Notes under the pieces: model-generated | Database searches by the model: none | Told to the model about the DNA's origin: nothing | What the model saw: the letters and a program-made list of their open reading frames with translations, nothing else | Part shown: one piece after another, positions 23,501 to 31,028 of the stretch | How positions within the stretch are numbered: the stretch's first letter is position 1 | Layout: each line of letters opens with the position of its first letter | Translations under genes and position numbers: made by a program | Assembly: GCF_003265705.1 (NCBI RefSeq) | Contig: NW_020312968.1 | Coordinates: 7,552,122 to 7,616,121, forward strand | Direction of reading: 5' to 3' | Length of the DNA stretch: 64,000 bases | From: Callorhinus ursinus | Taxonomy: Eukaryota; Chordata; Mammalia; Carnivora; Otariidae

Positions 23501-26407
23501 AGGGCTGTTGAAAGGTGGTCATTCCTTTCCCGTCTCAGATTGACGCCCATGTGGTCTAAATAGCATAGTATTGCTCAGCGAGAGCCTGGATGTGAGCAGA
23601 GTTTGCAAATGGTGTGAAGGCTCTTAGAAGGGGAATTGCTCGGTATTTTGGAACCTTGCTGCCCACTTTTTAGTAGTTGGTCGATTACATTGCACCTAAC
23701 TCAGAAGGTTCATTTCCAGTTTAAAGCAATTTTATACACAATTTGACCTTTGTGGCCATCTGTCCTACTGATAAGACAGCATTATGCTGTGAATTCACCA
23801 CCTAGCTCACATGGAAGTGACTGGAAAGTCCACTGAGTTTTATTTTTATTATTATTTTTAAAGATTTTATTTATTTATTTGACAGAGAGAGAGCACAAGC
23901 AGGGGGAGCGGCAGGCTCCCTGCTGAGCAGGGAACCCAATGCACGGGACTCAATCCCAGGACCCTGGGATCATGGCCTGAGCCGAAGGCAGATGCTTAAC
24001 AACTGAGCCACCCAGGCGCCCCTGTCCACTGAGTTTTAACTGGACAGGTATCTGGTCTCTCTTTTAAGAGCCCTGGCCTGATGCGTTTTGTTTTGTTGGT
24101 CTCTGAAGAAGCATGCACATGAGCAAAGCCTTTCTTTTTGGGGACTGGTTAGACCCTGCCTCCTAGAGGCAAGGAGACGAATTCAGGCTCCTCCCTGCCT
24201 CCCTTGGATGTGCTATAGATGCTGACTCACAAGCAGACCTTCATTTAGTGAAGCAACTAAGGGAAGGGCATAAGCTTCCTGGGGAGTGAGGTCCTGTCTA
24301 GTTTTTGAATGCATCTTCAGTCATCTGATGACTTGACGCTCTTTACATATGGCAGAACCAGATTTCAGTGAGTCCTGTAAAGTCGTTGGATTATTTGAGT
24401 GTAATATTCAGTGTGCAGGTATAGCTCTGTCTTCTGCTTTGAGATGCTTCTAGGGAATTCCTTTCCAAGGCCTCAATTTTCTTTAAGGACTTAAAAGATT
24501 TTTCCTAATGGTGAAAACATGTACTCAGTTCACTGGGCATACAGCTCACCATAAATTTTTAGGATAACACGGCAGTCCTGTAAGATACCCTGTAGATTTA
24601 AGAGTTAAAACCAACTCATTAAAAAGTCACTAGGTTGTTTCTGGAAAGGGGACTGAAGGAAGGCTTTTAAGATATGCATAGTGTTCTGTTTCTTCATCTG
24701 GGCTGGTTACATGAGTACGTTTAGTGTGCAGAAATTCAATATGCTGTACACTTAGTGATACTTTTCTGTATGTATGTTGTATCTTTTTTTTTCTTAATAT
24801 TTTATTTATTTATTTGAGAGAGAGAGAGCATAAGCAGGGGGAGCTATAGAGGGAGAGGGAGAAGCAGACTCCTCACTGAGCAGAGAGCCCAACATGGGAC
24901 TCGATCCCAGAACCCTGGGATCATGACCTGAGCCGAAGGCAGACGCTGAACCAACTGAGCCACCCAGGCGCCCCTGTATGTTGTTTCTTAATAAAGTGTT
25001 AAGAGGTTTGGGAGCAACTACCAATGTCTTCTAGAGAACTAGGCACATGTTGGGGTGTGCGGGTCCCTGGGGACCTGTAAGTGAGCTCATGGGACGAGTC
25101 TGAAGAGGGTCAGGCCTGTAAGGTTGCTGTGGTCGGACCTCTGTTCTGACTCTGAATGGTCACCCCTGCTTTAGAATGACATTGACATGTCAAGACCCAC
25201 ATTAAGAAAATGAATACTAATGGTTATATAAAAGTTGAAGAAAAGGATAGTAGAAGAATAAATGTGGGAGAGTAATAAAATCTTTGTAAACAACTTAAAA
25301 TAATACAAGGGGCTTGTTTTATAACATACTAAAATAAATCACAAGGCCATAGTAATTAAGCCAGCATAACATTGGAAGAGGAGAGAGAGAGAGATCAGAA
25401 GAAGAGAAAATCCACAAACAGATTTTTAAGTATATGTGTTGATATGCTGCATAATAAACATGGAATTTAAACCAAACCATGAGGCGCAGATTTTATTTCT
25501 TTTTAAAATTGGTGTTTTTATTCATTTATTTTATAAGTAGGTAATAGGACATGAATAGATAGAACAGCTAACCTGGGTGGGGCCGGGGAGCCTGAACTTG
25601 TAACAGCAGGGATGTGAAAAGCATCTGAGGTGTTTTTTTCTCCCCCTGTTTGGTTTTAGTTCTGCTTTTATCTAGTATTTCTATGCTATATTAAGTTCAG
25701 AAAGGTACTCAATACATGCTGATTTATTGAAATTCCCTCCAATTTTCTGACTCTTACATACAGGTCAATTGTTCTGTTGAGCACAAGAGGAGAAATAAAG
25801 CATTTAAATATTTCCGATTCATTAGTACCTCTGGGATTAGCCAAACCAGCTCATCTTTATAACAAAGGTTTGTATTTGTATTATTCCTTGAAGTTCTTAT
25901 GAGTCCAGCCACAGACGCGTTTTTAGGGTGGACTATAGCCCCTAGCCCGTCTTCGTGAGCTTATTTTGCTGGAGTGGGTATCATTAAGATAATTTTTAAA
26001 TAAGGAGACATTATTCCAGGAAGTGTTTGGGGATGTGGTTTGTTATTTGGGGCAAGAGGTGGGTGGTCAGAGTTCATTGACGTAAGGAAGTGTAGCTTTT
26101 CTGTTTCATAGTTATCTTTGTTTTGCTCACCTCCGACTCACCTCCTGCATTGTCTTGCCTGGAATGAGTAGATGGACAAATTGCACTTTTTTTTTTTTTT
26201 TTTTTTTAAGGGAGTACTATATTTTTGGGATTCAGCGGAAAGTTTAAACCATCATGGGCTAAGCTGTTTACCAGTCCTGCTGGCCAGGGCCTTGGGCTGC
26301 TCGAACAATTCCTACCTTTGCAGCTGGATGAATACGGTTGTCCCCGAGCCAGCATTGTCCGCCGGAGAGATCTGGAGCTGTTAATGCAGACTGCAAAAGC
26401 ACATTAG
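1050..26407 (+). CDS. CEMIP2: CEMIP2 (TMEM2), 3' ten coding exons
   Basis: Ten exons (1050-1205, 3601-3778, 6204-6419, 9911-10119, 13942-14124, 16358-16577, 19476-19574, 23239-23393, 25764-25867, 26211-26407) join in one frame to give 571 complete codons and a TAG stop. The product is recognised as the C-terminal part of CEMIP2 from stretches such as FFGKPGPWFEDCELDGDKN and LAKPAHLYNKGSTIFLGF. The family member is a type II membrane protein that cleaves extracellular hyaluronan and shapes cell adhesion. The signal-anchor, G8 domain, first GG-type lectin domain and most parallel beta-helix repeats must lie upstream of the window. The part seen here is the extracellular beta-helix-like region followed by the second GG-type lectin (PANDER-like) domain. 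Seven or more N-glycosylation sequons are present, as expected for an ectodomain. There are no internal stops or frameshifts, so the gene looks functional. CEMIP is the main alternative, but the sequence and the C-terminal tail fit CEMIP2 better. Confidence 0.96.
2221..2400 (-). repeat. MIR element
   Basis: The order TAGCTAACATTTATTAAATG, TGTCAGGCCCCATCCTAA, AATCCTTGCAAAGCCC, TACAAATGAGGAGCTTAC matches the antisense of the mammalian-wide MIR core, with the divergence expected for its age. Confidence 0.8.
2552..2640 (-). repeat. L1MA-type 3' UTR fragment
   Basis: TTTTAATTGAAGTATAGTTG followed by TATAGTATTATGTTTCAGG is the familiar inverted 3' end of older mammalian L1s. Confidence 0.65.
3601..3778 (+). 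CDS. CEMIP2: CEMIP2 exon B
   Basis: The acceptor is ATTTCAACAG and the donor is CAT|GTAAGT, a near-consensus site. The reading frame begins RTFPIRGFQIYDGPIHLTRC and ends at NNISLVKFGPH, containing one N-glycosylation sequon (NIS). The exon ends on a codon boundary (phase 0). The motif IYDGPIHLT is the kind of repeated beta-helix rung seen in this family. Confidence 0.95.
3779..6203 (+). other. CEMIP2: CEMIP2 intron B-C
   Basis: The intron contains one SINEC (5609-5808), a G-rich patch (3818-3850, mostly GGGGC/GGGCGG units) and an A-rich run (5040-5077). I see no other element; 3851-5608 is otherwise unassigned. Confidence 0.85.
5609..5808 (-). mobile_element. SINEC, antisense
   Basis: A 16-bp target duplication AAAGTTTATAATTTTT (5593-5608 / 5809-5824) flanks the copy exactly. 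The middle carries GAGAGGGGGGGAGGGTCAGA, the subtype whose sense form ends TCTGACCCTCCCCCCTCTC. Confidence 0.97.
6204..6419 (+). CDS. CEMIP2: CEMIP2 exon C
   Basis: The exon is exactly 72 codons, phase 0 at both ends, between acceptor GCTGGCAG and donor CAG|GTAAGC. It encodes FFGKPGPWFEDCELDGDKN, then FHDIDGSVTGYKDAYVGR and a sequon in CVNITRW. Being a multiple of three, it could be skipped without a frameshift, but that would remove a strongly conserved beta-helix segment and two or more cysteines. Confidence 0.96.
7468..7653 (-). mobile_element. SINEC, antisense
   Basis: Target duplication ACAAGACTCTGTTTTT lies at 7452-7467 and 7654-7669. The tail reads TTTATTTATTCATGAAAGAC, a subtype shared with 12904-13102 and 41622-41794. 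Confidence 0.97.
7812..8015 (+). mobile_element. SINEC, sense
   Basis: Target duplication TAAAGTTACA lies at 7802-7811 and 8016-8025. It faces the antisense copy at 7468-7653 across 158 bp, so the two could fold on each other in the pre-mRNA. Confidence 0.96.
8369..8584 (+). mobile_element. SINEC, sense
   Basis: Target duplication CTTTAAGGGGTGTCCA is perfect over 16 bp (8353-8368 / 8585-8600). The middle contains the CCACTCCCCCTGCTTGTG subtype signature and is close to consensus, suggesting a young insertion. Confidence 0.97.
9486..9667 (-). mobile_element. SINEC, antisense, inside an L1 3' end
   Basis: It is flanked by AGTTTTTAATTTT on both sides and has split an inverted L1 3' UTR that resumes at 9668. 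Confidence 0.93.
9668..9880 (-). repeat. L1 3' UTR fragment
   Basis: The sequence contains TAGTATAGTTAACATAAAGT, TGCTCATCACGGTAAGTGTA and CTATTTCACCCATCTCCCC, followed by GGTAACCACCAGTGTGTTCT. This is the antisense of a carnivore-age L1 3' UTR. It ends about 30 bp before the exon D acceptor and may supply its pyrimidines. Confidence 0.8.
9911..10119 (+). CDS. CEMIP2: CEMIP2 exon D
   Basis: The acceptor is CTTTTTGAAG and the donor is AACAA|GTACGT. The encoded segment starts VYVQTWSTQNLTMTITRDEY and contains one sequon (NLT). It ends in the split Lys codon of YLVNFNK. The acceptor uses GAAG rather than the favoured CAG. An SINE and an inverted L1 3' fragment lie directly upstream (9486-9880). 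Confidence 0.95.
12417..12535 (+). repeat. L1MB-type 3' end
   Basis: GTGAATGTACTTAATGCTAC, ACTGAACTGTGGAGTTAAAA and ATATTTTACCACAACTTAC in order are the sense 3' terminus of an old L1. Confidence 0.75.
12688..12876 (+). mobile_element. SINEC, sense (cluster member 1)
   Basis: The head is mutated (GGGGCCCTTGGGTGGCTCAG) and the tail is (AAAT)n. An imperfect duplication AAAAATACACATGCTTTG / AAAATACATATGACTTTA flanks it. Confidence 0.95.
12904..13102 (-). mobile_element. SINEC, antisense (cluster member 2)
   Basis: Target duplication TATATCCAGC lies at 12894-12903 and 13103-13112. A GA-rich tract of about 40 bases (12942-12980) is present. Confidence 0.96.
13189..13303 (+). mobile_element. Short SINEC variant, sense (cluster member 3)
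   Basis: The head GGCACCTGGCTGGCTCAGTC and a body ending GTAGAGATTACTT run straight into an A-run, with no CT-rich section. It is the same short type as 44116-44226. Target duplication AAAAAAATTCTTTGGA occurs on both sides (13173-13188 and about 13305-13321). Confidence 0.92.
13449..13653 (-). mobile_element. SINEC, antisense (cluster member 4)
   Basis: A perfect 15-bp target duplication TTTTATCCAACTTCT lies at 13434-13448 and 13654-13668. It lies 288 bp upstream of exon E. Confidence 0.97.
13942..14124 (+). CDS. CEMIP2: CEMIP2 exon E
   Basis: The exon follows CTCCTTTATAG and ends ACGGG|GTAATT. It completes the Lys codon and encodes NDWIRVGLCYPSNTSF, a run with two sequons (NTS, NGS) and an acidic segment (KMEEYEPVHSLEELQRKQSE). 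The donor is weak, with T at +5 instead of G, so efficiency may depend on exonic enhancers. It is the first exon after the four-SINE cluster at 12688-13653. Confidence 0.95.
14125..16357 (+). other. CEMIP2: CEMIP2 intron E-F
   Basis: There are no SINEs in this 2.2-kb intron, the longest SINE-free intron here. It holds an A-run (15950-15965). The section 14780-15260 looks like old interspersed sequence but is not assignable. Confidence 0.8.
16358..16577 (+). CDS. CEMIP2: CEMIP2 exon F
   Basis: The acceptor is TTCCGCTCAG and the donor is CCAG|GTAAAC. The exon encodes LLFLYLKAKSYRDGHSYC, then cysteine-rich pieces YCSSQGCERVKI and LCQGCGTRQ, which probably form structural disulfides leading into the second lectin domain. 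It starts by completing a Gly codon and ends in phase 0. Confidence 0.95.
16974..17153 (+). mobile_element. SINEC, sense, older subtype
   Basis: Target duplication AAAAATGCAACTCATAT lies at 16956-16972 and 17155-17170. The body has GACTCTTAATTTTGGCTCAG, a variant seen in older SINEC copies. Confidence 0.95.
17487..17674 (-). mobile_element. SINEC, antisense
   Basis: A perfect target duplication AAGGGAAATGGTTCTT lies at 17471-17486 and 17675-17690. The insertion split the left part of the MER5-like relic that follows. Confidence 0.97.
17683..17785. repeat. MER5-type hAT relic
   Basis: TGGTTCTTAAAGTGTGGTCC, CATCAGCATCACTTGGGAAC and CCACCCTAGTTCTACTGAAT are in MER5A order. Confidence 0.7.
17950..18024. 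repeat. CCAA/CCAC simple repeat
   Basis: About 75 bases consist of imperfect CCAA, CCAC and CCAG tetranucleotides with a few ACCT steps. Confidence 0.9.
18096..18295 (-). mobile_element. SINEC, antisense, diverged
   Basis: The tail is degenerate, with a run of nine G at 18132-18140. It contains GAAATCAAGAGTCAGATGCT, typical of an older subfamily. Duplication TAAAGTGACATTTT / TAAAGTGATATTTT flanks it. Confidence 0.93.
19476..19574 (+). CDS. CEMIP2: CEMIP2 exon G
   Basis: This short exon of 33 codons is phase 0 on both sides, with acceptor CCTGTTTAG and donor ATCTCT|GTAAGT. It encodes VVFTSDPHKSYLPVQFQSP, the start of the second GG-type lectin (PANDER-like) domain. Its size and phase make it a possible cassette exon, though nothing in the sequence shows that it is skipped. 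Confidence 0.94.
19751..19850. repeat. 51-bp tandem duplication
   Basis: Two head-to-tail copies begin CTGGATTGTGTTTATTGA at 19751 and 19802. They differ mainly where copy 1 has CG and copy 2 has TG (GACGAC/GATGAC, GAACGTT/GAATGTT). Shorter echoes of GTGAATGTTAAAAT continue to about 19890. Confidence 0.95.
20137..20301 (-). mobile_element. SINEC, antisense, internally deleted
   Basis: The head-proximal part jumps from CAGGACCCTG to ACACTTAATCCACTGAG, losing the GGATCATGACCTGAGCCGAA block. Target duplication CTCATGTGGTTTCTTT / CTCATGTGGTCTCTTT flanks it. Confidence 0.95.
20338..20526 (-). repeat. L1MA-type 3' UTR fragment
   Basis: ATAATTGAAGTATAGCTGAC and ACCATAGTAAGTGAAGTTAC are antisense L1 3' UTR sequence. 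Confidence 0.75.
20527..20557. repeat. 31-base T homopolymer
   Basis: It is the longest homopolymer in the window and sits at the boundary between two L1-derived pieces. Confidence 0.95.
20690..20860 (-). repeat. Old L1M 3' UTR fragment
   Basis: CAAAATATACATCACATAAA, CATTTTTAAGTGTATAGTGC and CATCACCACCATCCATCTCC occur in the order typical of the antisense L1M 3' UTR. Confidence 0.7.
20868..21045 (+). repeat. Old L1-type 3' end
   Basis: GGTGAAATGGGGTGTTATTG, GTAGTTTCAGGTAAGATAAA and ATTGTACCCTTAAAATTTGT followed by an A-rich tail resemble a sense old-L1 terminus. The exact subfamily is uncertain. Confidence 0.55.
21820..21983 (+). mobile_element. SINEC, sense, head deletion
   Basis: Between GGGTGGCT and TGACTTCGGC about 20 bases that include the normal GCGTCTGCC region are missing. 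A perfect 14-bp duplication AGAAATAAAATTTA lies at 21806-21819 and 21984-21997. Confidence 0.96.
22086..22220 (-). mobile_element. Old SINEC-like element, antisense
   Basis: The tail TTAAGTTTTTATTTATTTAT and the body GGACCGAGATCAAGAGCTGC, TCGGCCACGCGCCCC are diverged SINE sequence. Duplication AATTTTATACATTT lies at 22072-22085 and 22221-22234. Confidence 0.85.
22497..22706 (-). mobile_element. SINEC, antisense
   Basis: The target duplication TCCATTTTGATTTTA is perfect (22482-22496 / 22707-22721). Confidence 0.97.
23239..23393 (+). CDS. CEMIP2: CEMIP2 exon H
   Basis: The acceptor is CTGTTCTCAG and the donor is CCAAG|GTAGGT. The encoded part is the lectin-domain core: VNGTDFTIQDAGVLLLIVD, a cysteine in DACSVPFRL, and an amphipathic helix around ISLMEEYLRTGIPP. 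One sequon (NGT) is present. It ends after two bases of an Arg codon. Confidence 0.95.
23843..24023 (-). mobile_element. SINEC, antisense
   Basis: Target duplication GTCCACTGAGTTTTA lies at 23828-23842 and 24024-24038. The middle section is short compared with other copies. Confidence 0.96.
24781..24975 (-). mobile_element. SINEC, antisense
   Basis: TGTATGTTGT on both sides marks the insertion. The body has several substitutions. Confidence 0.93.
25764..25867 (+). CDS. CEMIP2: CEMIP2 exon I
   Basis: The acceptor is TTACATACAG. The donor is AAAG|GTTTGT, poor because positions +3 and +4 are both T. The exon encodes SIVLLSTRGEIKHLNISDSL and LVPLGLAKPAHLYNK, with one sequon (NIS). Together with the poly-T acceptor of the last exon, this makes the final intron the one with the least canonical signals in the gene part seen here. 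Confidence 0.94.
26187..26207 (+). promoter_or_regulatory. 21-T polypyrimidine tract of the last CEMIP2 intron
   Basis: An uninterrupted T-run lies three bases before the GG of the terminal exon (acceptor AAG). It is an extreme but functional-looking tract. Confidence 0.85.
26211..26407 (+). CDS. CEMIP2: CEMIP2 terminal coding exon
   Basis: The exon follows a run of 21 T (26187-26207) and AAG. It encodes GSTIFLGFSGKFKPSWAKLF, then PAGQGLGLLEQFLPLQLDEY and a basic tail RRRDLELLMQTAKAH, ending with TAG at 26405-26407. The C-terminal KAH tail is the expected end of CEMIP2. The 3' UTR follows directly in the same exon. Confidence 0.96.
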
Positions 26408-28230
26408 GGACTCACTGTAACTTAAGTGCTGGGGGAAGAAAAAAATGTGAACTAACTTATTTAATTTATGGCATTTTAAAGTGACACTGTTAACCCAATG
26501 GAACCATTTTCCTGTTTGATAACAGAGAGGGGACGAAAGAATTTAAAGGGATGGCTTGAATACCAGCTCACGCACCTTCTAGTTGTACAAAGTGTTGAAG
26601 AATTTATTTGTGTTTGTTAGGCTGGTATATTCGGAGAGCATTTCTCCTGTCCCTCACCCGCCACTCCGTGTATCTCTTAGTGACTCTCAGCAGCTTCATC
26701 TTTTGTAGAACAGGATGCCGTGGGGGTGTGGTGGGGGCCTCTGAGGGCCAGCCCGAGTCCTTGAGCGGACCAGCTCTTGTATACGTTGGATACTTGAAGT
26801 CCGATGCCCGGTTGTGTCATTGGCTTTGGGTAGCTGTTGACGGGTGGCTGGTGTGTTCAGCGATGCCCTGGGCCCTGGATCGGGGCCAGCAGCTTTGCGG
26901 ATTGTATAGGATGCTCAATGACAGTCTTAACTGGCAACTCAGGCCCAGCTCATGCCCTTTTTTTTTGCCTGGGGCATGTGCTATTTTTATTCATTTGTAC
27001 ATTGATTCCTTCCCAGGGTCGAACTTTCACACAGAAAGCATACTGGGACGAAAGGGCTTTAGGGATTTGACATCCCTTTAAACTTGCGCCCCCGGGGCAA
27101 ATAATTTGATCTGCACCGAGGTCTGAAGTTGTTGGGACCATATTTGCAGCTTTAATCCTTAGCCTGTTTCGACGGTATATTTGTGTTTAAAATGCAGAGC
27201 TGAGCTGAATATTTACATTTTTTTAAAAAGAAGAAGGCCGTGTTCCTGAACTGTCCACGTGGGTCGTTTCAAGTGGCACAAAGGAAGTCTGTTCTTGGGG
27301 TGGCTCCTGTACCTGGGTTTCATTGTTTTCATGTGATTTTTTTTTTTTTTTAAGCTTTCCTGCTCACCATCCTGCCAGGAAAATTACAGAAAGCTTAATG
27401 ATACCCCAAAATATTGTACTCGGGGAGAAAAAAGGGAGAGCTTTTGAAGGGCCAGAATCATGGAGGGAGGGATATTCAGAAACAATACTCTGGAGAGCCT
27501 TAGGGGAGTTGGTCACTCTTAATTAATTACATTGCTAGAGCCAATTACAAACAAAGTGCCACGATGCGAGATTTCCCTTCCCACTGGGTGCATGTGTGTC
27601 CTGCCAGTGAGAATTGCATGTAGCAGAAAGATTAGCTTCTCAGCCAGGGATGACACCACACCAAGGGGAAAGAAGGCTCAAAAAATGCTTTTGCCCTTTC
27701 CCAAACCTGCAATACATGGAGTGTTTGAAGACATGGCCGTGGCGAGAGGGTAGGAAGTGAGTTCAGGCTGACTTGTAGTGAATATGGGCAAATTCACTCT
27801 CCTCTACCAAGAGCAAAGGCTGAGGGCCTGTCCCTTGGCACGCAGGAGAAACTGCAGAGCAGGTCTGAGACTTCTGTTACTTTACAAAATATGCTACCTC
27901 AAAATGCTACCGATAAACCATTCTAACTCTTAAGTGCTCTTGCTAAGGGCATGTGTCTTAAAGTTGAGGGTTGTTGTTGTTTTTTTCATTTGTATATTGA
28001 TGAACGAGATCTTACCTATTAAATATATTATTGGATCATGGTTCCTGAAGGTGATTAAAGTTTGTGTGTGCGTGTGTGTTTTTTTATGACTTAAATATCT
28101 TTGATGTGTGTTTTTTAGAGTTTGGTTCTTTAAAGATTTGGAGAGGCAATGTAAGTTCCGAGGCACTCAGTTTTTCTGATTTGTATGCTAATTGTCAGGG
28201 CCTAAGTTAAATAAATAAAAATATGTGTGC
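26408..28230 (+). other. CEMIP2: CEMIP2 3' untranslated region (probable)
   Basis: The sequence after the stop codon is free of SINEs and long repeats for about 1.8 kb, as expected of a transcribed UTR, and reaches the first good AATAAA pair at 28210. It contains short T-runs (26957-26964, 27338-27351) and an AT-rich end. The extent is inferred from the poly(A) signal only. Confidence 0.7.
28210..28219 (+). terminator. Probable CEMIP2 polyadenylation signal
   Basis: Two overlapping AATAAA hexamers (28210-28215 and 28214-28219) are followed by a GT/T-rich stretch (TGTGTGCATGTATTTTTT), the layout of a mammalian cleavage and polyadenylation site. Cleavage would be expected around 28230-28240. 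It is the first AATAAA I see after the stop codon. Confidence 0.7.
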
Positions 28231-29795
28231 ATGTATTTTTTATATATGCGTGTGACTCAGTCAATCGATCAGCTATTTTTTATTCCAGCGTCCAGCCCTG
28301 AAGAAGCTCTTGGCAGAGATGAGGAAGGGAAACTGTCTGCCAAGTAGATGATCCCATTCTGCAGTGCAGAGCTTCTCCACCGAGCCTGTGCAATGGAATT
28401 GCCTGGGAGCTTTAAAAAATATAAAGACCTGCCCCCCCCCCCCGCCCCGACACTCAGATTTAATTGGGGTGGGTTGCAGCCTGGGTACTGGAATTTTTTT
28501 AAAGCTCCCTGGGTGATTCCAGCTTGCAGGCGGTTTAAAAACCACTGCACTAATATAGTAGGTCCACTGTTTAACTCAAGTCTGTAATTTTTTGTGTCTC
28601 AAACAAAATCACAGATATCTATTATTTTTACCTGCTGTTCCTATGTTCCAGAACCCCCAGCCCTAAACAGCGCTTCACTATTGTCTTCTTTTAATAGAAT
28701 TTTAAATATACGATTTTTAGTCCATAATCGCCTCACATTGTTGTCAGTCAGCTAAGCTTTTAAATACATTTCCGGCAGTGGGGGAGCCAGCAATCTGTTT
28801 TATTTCTATGGGGAAACTAGATTCAAAGGTGATTTATAAGTTCATAAGCATTTTCCATCAGGTGAGGCAGTTGGCGGAGCTCCAGAAATGTGGCTGTCCA
28901 CAAATCAGCCAGCTGATGAGAAACACAGGGCCTTCTCATATGTCAACAGACATGAGGGTTTTAAGTCTTTGCTGTGAGGTTCCTGCCTCTGCACCTGAGC
29001 CGGTATGCCACGTAGTCTCTTCCGAAGCTGGAGGAGAGCTTGCAGGAAGATGAAAGGCAGGCGCCAGGTCTCATGATGTGACTCCAAAGCTGACATTCAG
29101 GTGCGGGGATGGTGATGGGGGCAAAGGGTTTATGACTTCTCTGTTCTGCAGCTTCATCAGAAGAGAACACATCCTCTTGCCATTAAGTGGGTAACTGTTG
29201 TGAGGAGGGGTGGGCCATGAGGTGATAGATGCTTGAAGGCTTCAGATAACTAGGTCTTCATTCCCTAAGAGATGAGGTCATGTTTGGATAAGTCCAGTGG
29301 AAGGCATTTTAATAAACAGGAATGCACTTAGTGAATTCAAGTGGGGTTTCTCCTGCCACTTGGTGCTTGTAGGTAAGTACACAGAGCTCGTCATGACTGT
29401 GTTTGTTGATTCTGTTATGCAAAGTTGGACCTTACCCTCCAGAAATCTTGTCTGGCTTTCAGATACTTAGGAAACGATGTTTAATAACTGGAGAAATTCC
29501 CCTAAAGGTGAAGACTGTGAATGGGAGTAATTGGGTAACAGATTTGTATCATTACTGTTGTCTTAACTTGGTAATAACCCAGTGCGCTAGAAATGCAAGC
29601 AGACACTCTGGACAGGAGCTGATTTTCAACCAAAGATCAGGGAGGAAAAAAAAAAATCAAAGAAAGCCATCCCCAGTCCCTTGTTCACAAATAACAAAAT
29701 GCTATTCACATCTTGCTGGACCTTTGGAGTCATTTGGAAGGCAGAGGGTTTTGTTCTGTTTTTTACCCATTTGTCCTTAAAATAAGAGAGAAGCT
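28231..29795. other. Downstream flank of CEMIP2
   Basis: Apart from a MER5 relic (28370-28556), including a C-run of 13 at 28431-28443, I see no gene or repeat. Confidence 0.75.
28370..28556. repeat. MER5-type hAT relic
   Basis: AGAGCTTCTCCACCGAGCC, ATGGAATTGCCTGGGAGCTT, ATTCCAGCTTGCAGGCGGTT and AAAAACCACTGCAC are in MER5 order. Confidence 0.75.
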
Positions 29796-29976
29796 GGGGA
29801 CACCTGGGTGGCTCAGTCGGTTAAGCGGCTGCCTTGGGCTCAGGTCATGATCCCAGGGTCCTGAGATCGATCCCTGGGTCGGGCTCCTTGCTCAGTGGGG
29901 AGTCTGCTTCTCCCTCTGCCTCTGCTCATACTCTCTCTCTCTCTCTCTCTCTCATAAATAAATAAAATTAAAAAAA
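29796..29976 (+). mobile_element. SINEC, sense
   Basis: Duplication AAGAGAGAAGCTG / AAAAGAGAAGCTG flanks the copy. A pure (CT) tract lies at 29933-29953. Confidence 0.96.
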
Positions 29977-30254
29977 AAAGAGAAGCTGAAAAAATGCTAA
30001 TCAGGCCCTGGTGTTGTGGAGGAGGGCATACACACACTTTATTTTATGTGATAAAATTAGAGAATGACTGAACTATGAAGATAATGAGGAACTGCGCCCC
30101 ACAGGGCATCCAAAAATATCAGCCATAGGAAGGTGTGAAATGTTCTATCTGAAAATACATCAGAGTCAGTCAGAAAACAACCTCATGGATTCAGTTTTTC
30201 AATTTTCCTAAGATGGACAGTGTGATTAGTCTGGATATGAAAAGTCATCAATTT

Positions 30255-30434
30255 TGGGCACCTGGGTGGCTCAGTCGGTTGAACGTCTGCCTTCAGCTCG
30301 GGTTGTGATCCCAGGGTTCTGGGATCGAGCCCCGCGTCGGGCTCTCTGCTCAACAGGGAGCCTACTTTTCCTTCTCCCTCTGTGTTCTCTCTCTGCGTGT
30401 GTCAAATAAATAAATAAAATCTTAGAAAGGAAAG
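30255..30434 (+). mobile_element. SINEC, sense
   Basis: A perfect target duplication AAAAGTCATCAATTT lies at 30240-30254 and 30435-30449. Confidence 0.97.
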
Positions 30435-30595
30435 AAAAGTCATCAATTTCAAGTTTATCCTCAGAAGAGCTTAGGCTGTACGGAGGCCAGATTTGCCCCC
30501 TGACTGCTTTTGTACCAATTCTGAGCGAAGAATGGCGTTTACACCTTTAAAGGTAACACATTGGAAAAAGTCAAAAGAAAAGCGTAATTTTGTGA

Positions 30596-30790
30596 TGTGA
30601 AAATTAAAGTTCAGTGTTCATAAGTGAAGTCTTATTGGAAGACAGCCACACCCATTTGCTTCCGTGTGGACTAGATAGTCCCAATGGCAGACCCGAGTAG
30701 CTAGCTGGGTGAAGAGTCTACATGGCTTCAAAGCTGAAAATGTTAACTCTGTTTCTTTACTGATGAAGTTTGCTGACCCTTGCTCTTGGT
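30596..30790. repeat. hAT-type nonautonomous relic
   Basis: TTATTGGAAGACAGCCACAC and AAGTTTGCTGACCCTTGCTC bracket a body typical of the hAT relic family also seen at 49690-49880. Confidence 0.65.
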
Positions 30791-30864
30791 GAAGGGTCTG
30801 CTGGTGTTCATTATTCTCTTCTTGGGACTTTCATAAGGTTTGAGAATTTTTTATCTAGAAAGTT

Positions 30865-31028
30865 AAGGAAAAAACAAGCATCAGTATCACCTGAGGTGCT
30901 TGATGAATGTGGAGAATCTCCAGCCCCAACTTAGACTGGAGAATTGGCATCTCTGGGAGTTGGAGCTGGGAATGTAATTTTATAACAAGCTCCCTAAAGA
31001 AAAGTCTGAGAACTTTTTTGAGAACCCC
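30865..31028. repeat. MER5-type hAT relic
   Basis: GCATCAGTATCACCTGAGGT, AATCTCCAGCCCCAACTTAG and GTCTGAGAACTTTTTTGAGA follow the MER5 layout. Confidence 0.7.

Larger units (their letters stand above)
23394..25763 (+). other. CEMIP2: CEMIP2 intron H-I
   Basis: There are two antisense SINECs. The rest, including 23394-23842, 24024-24780 and 24976-25763, shows no assignable element. Confidence 0.8.

Noticed and set aside
26608..27081. 157-codon ORF in the 3' UTR
   Set aside because: Cysteine- and tryptophan-rich with no family resemblance; it lies in the CEMIP2 3' UTR and is within chance length.
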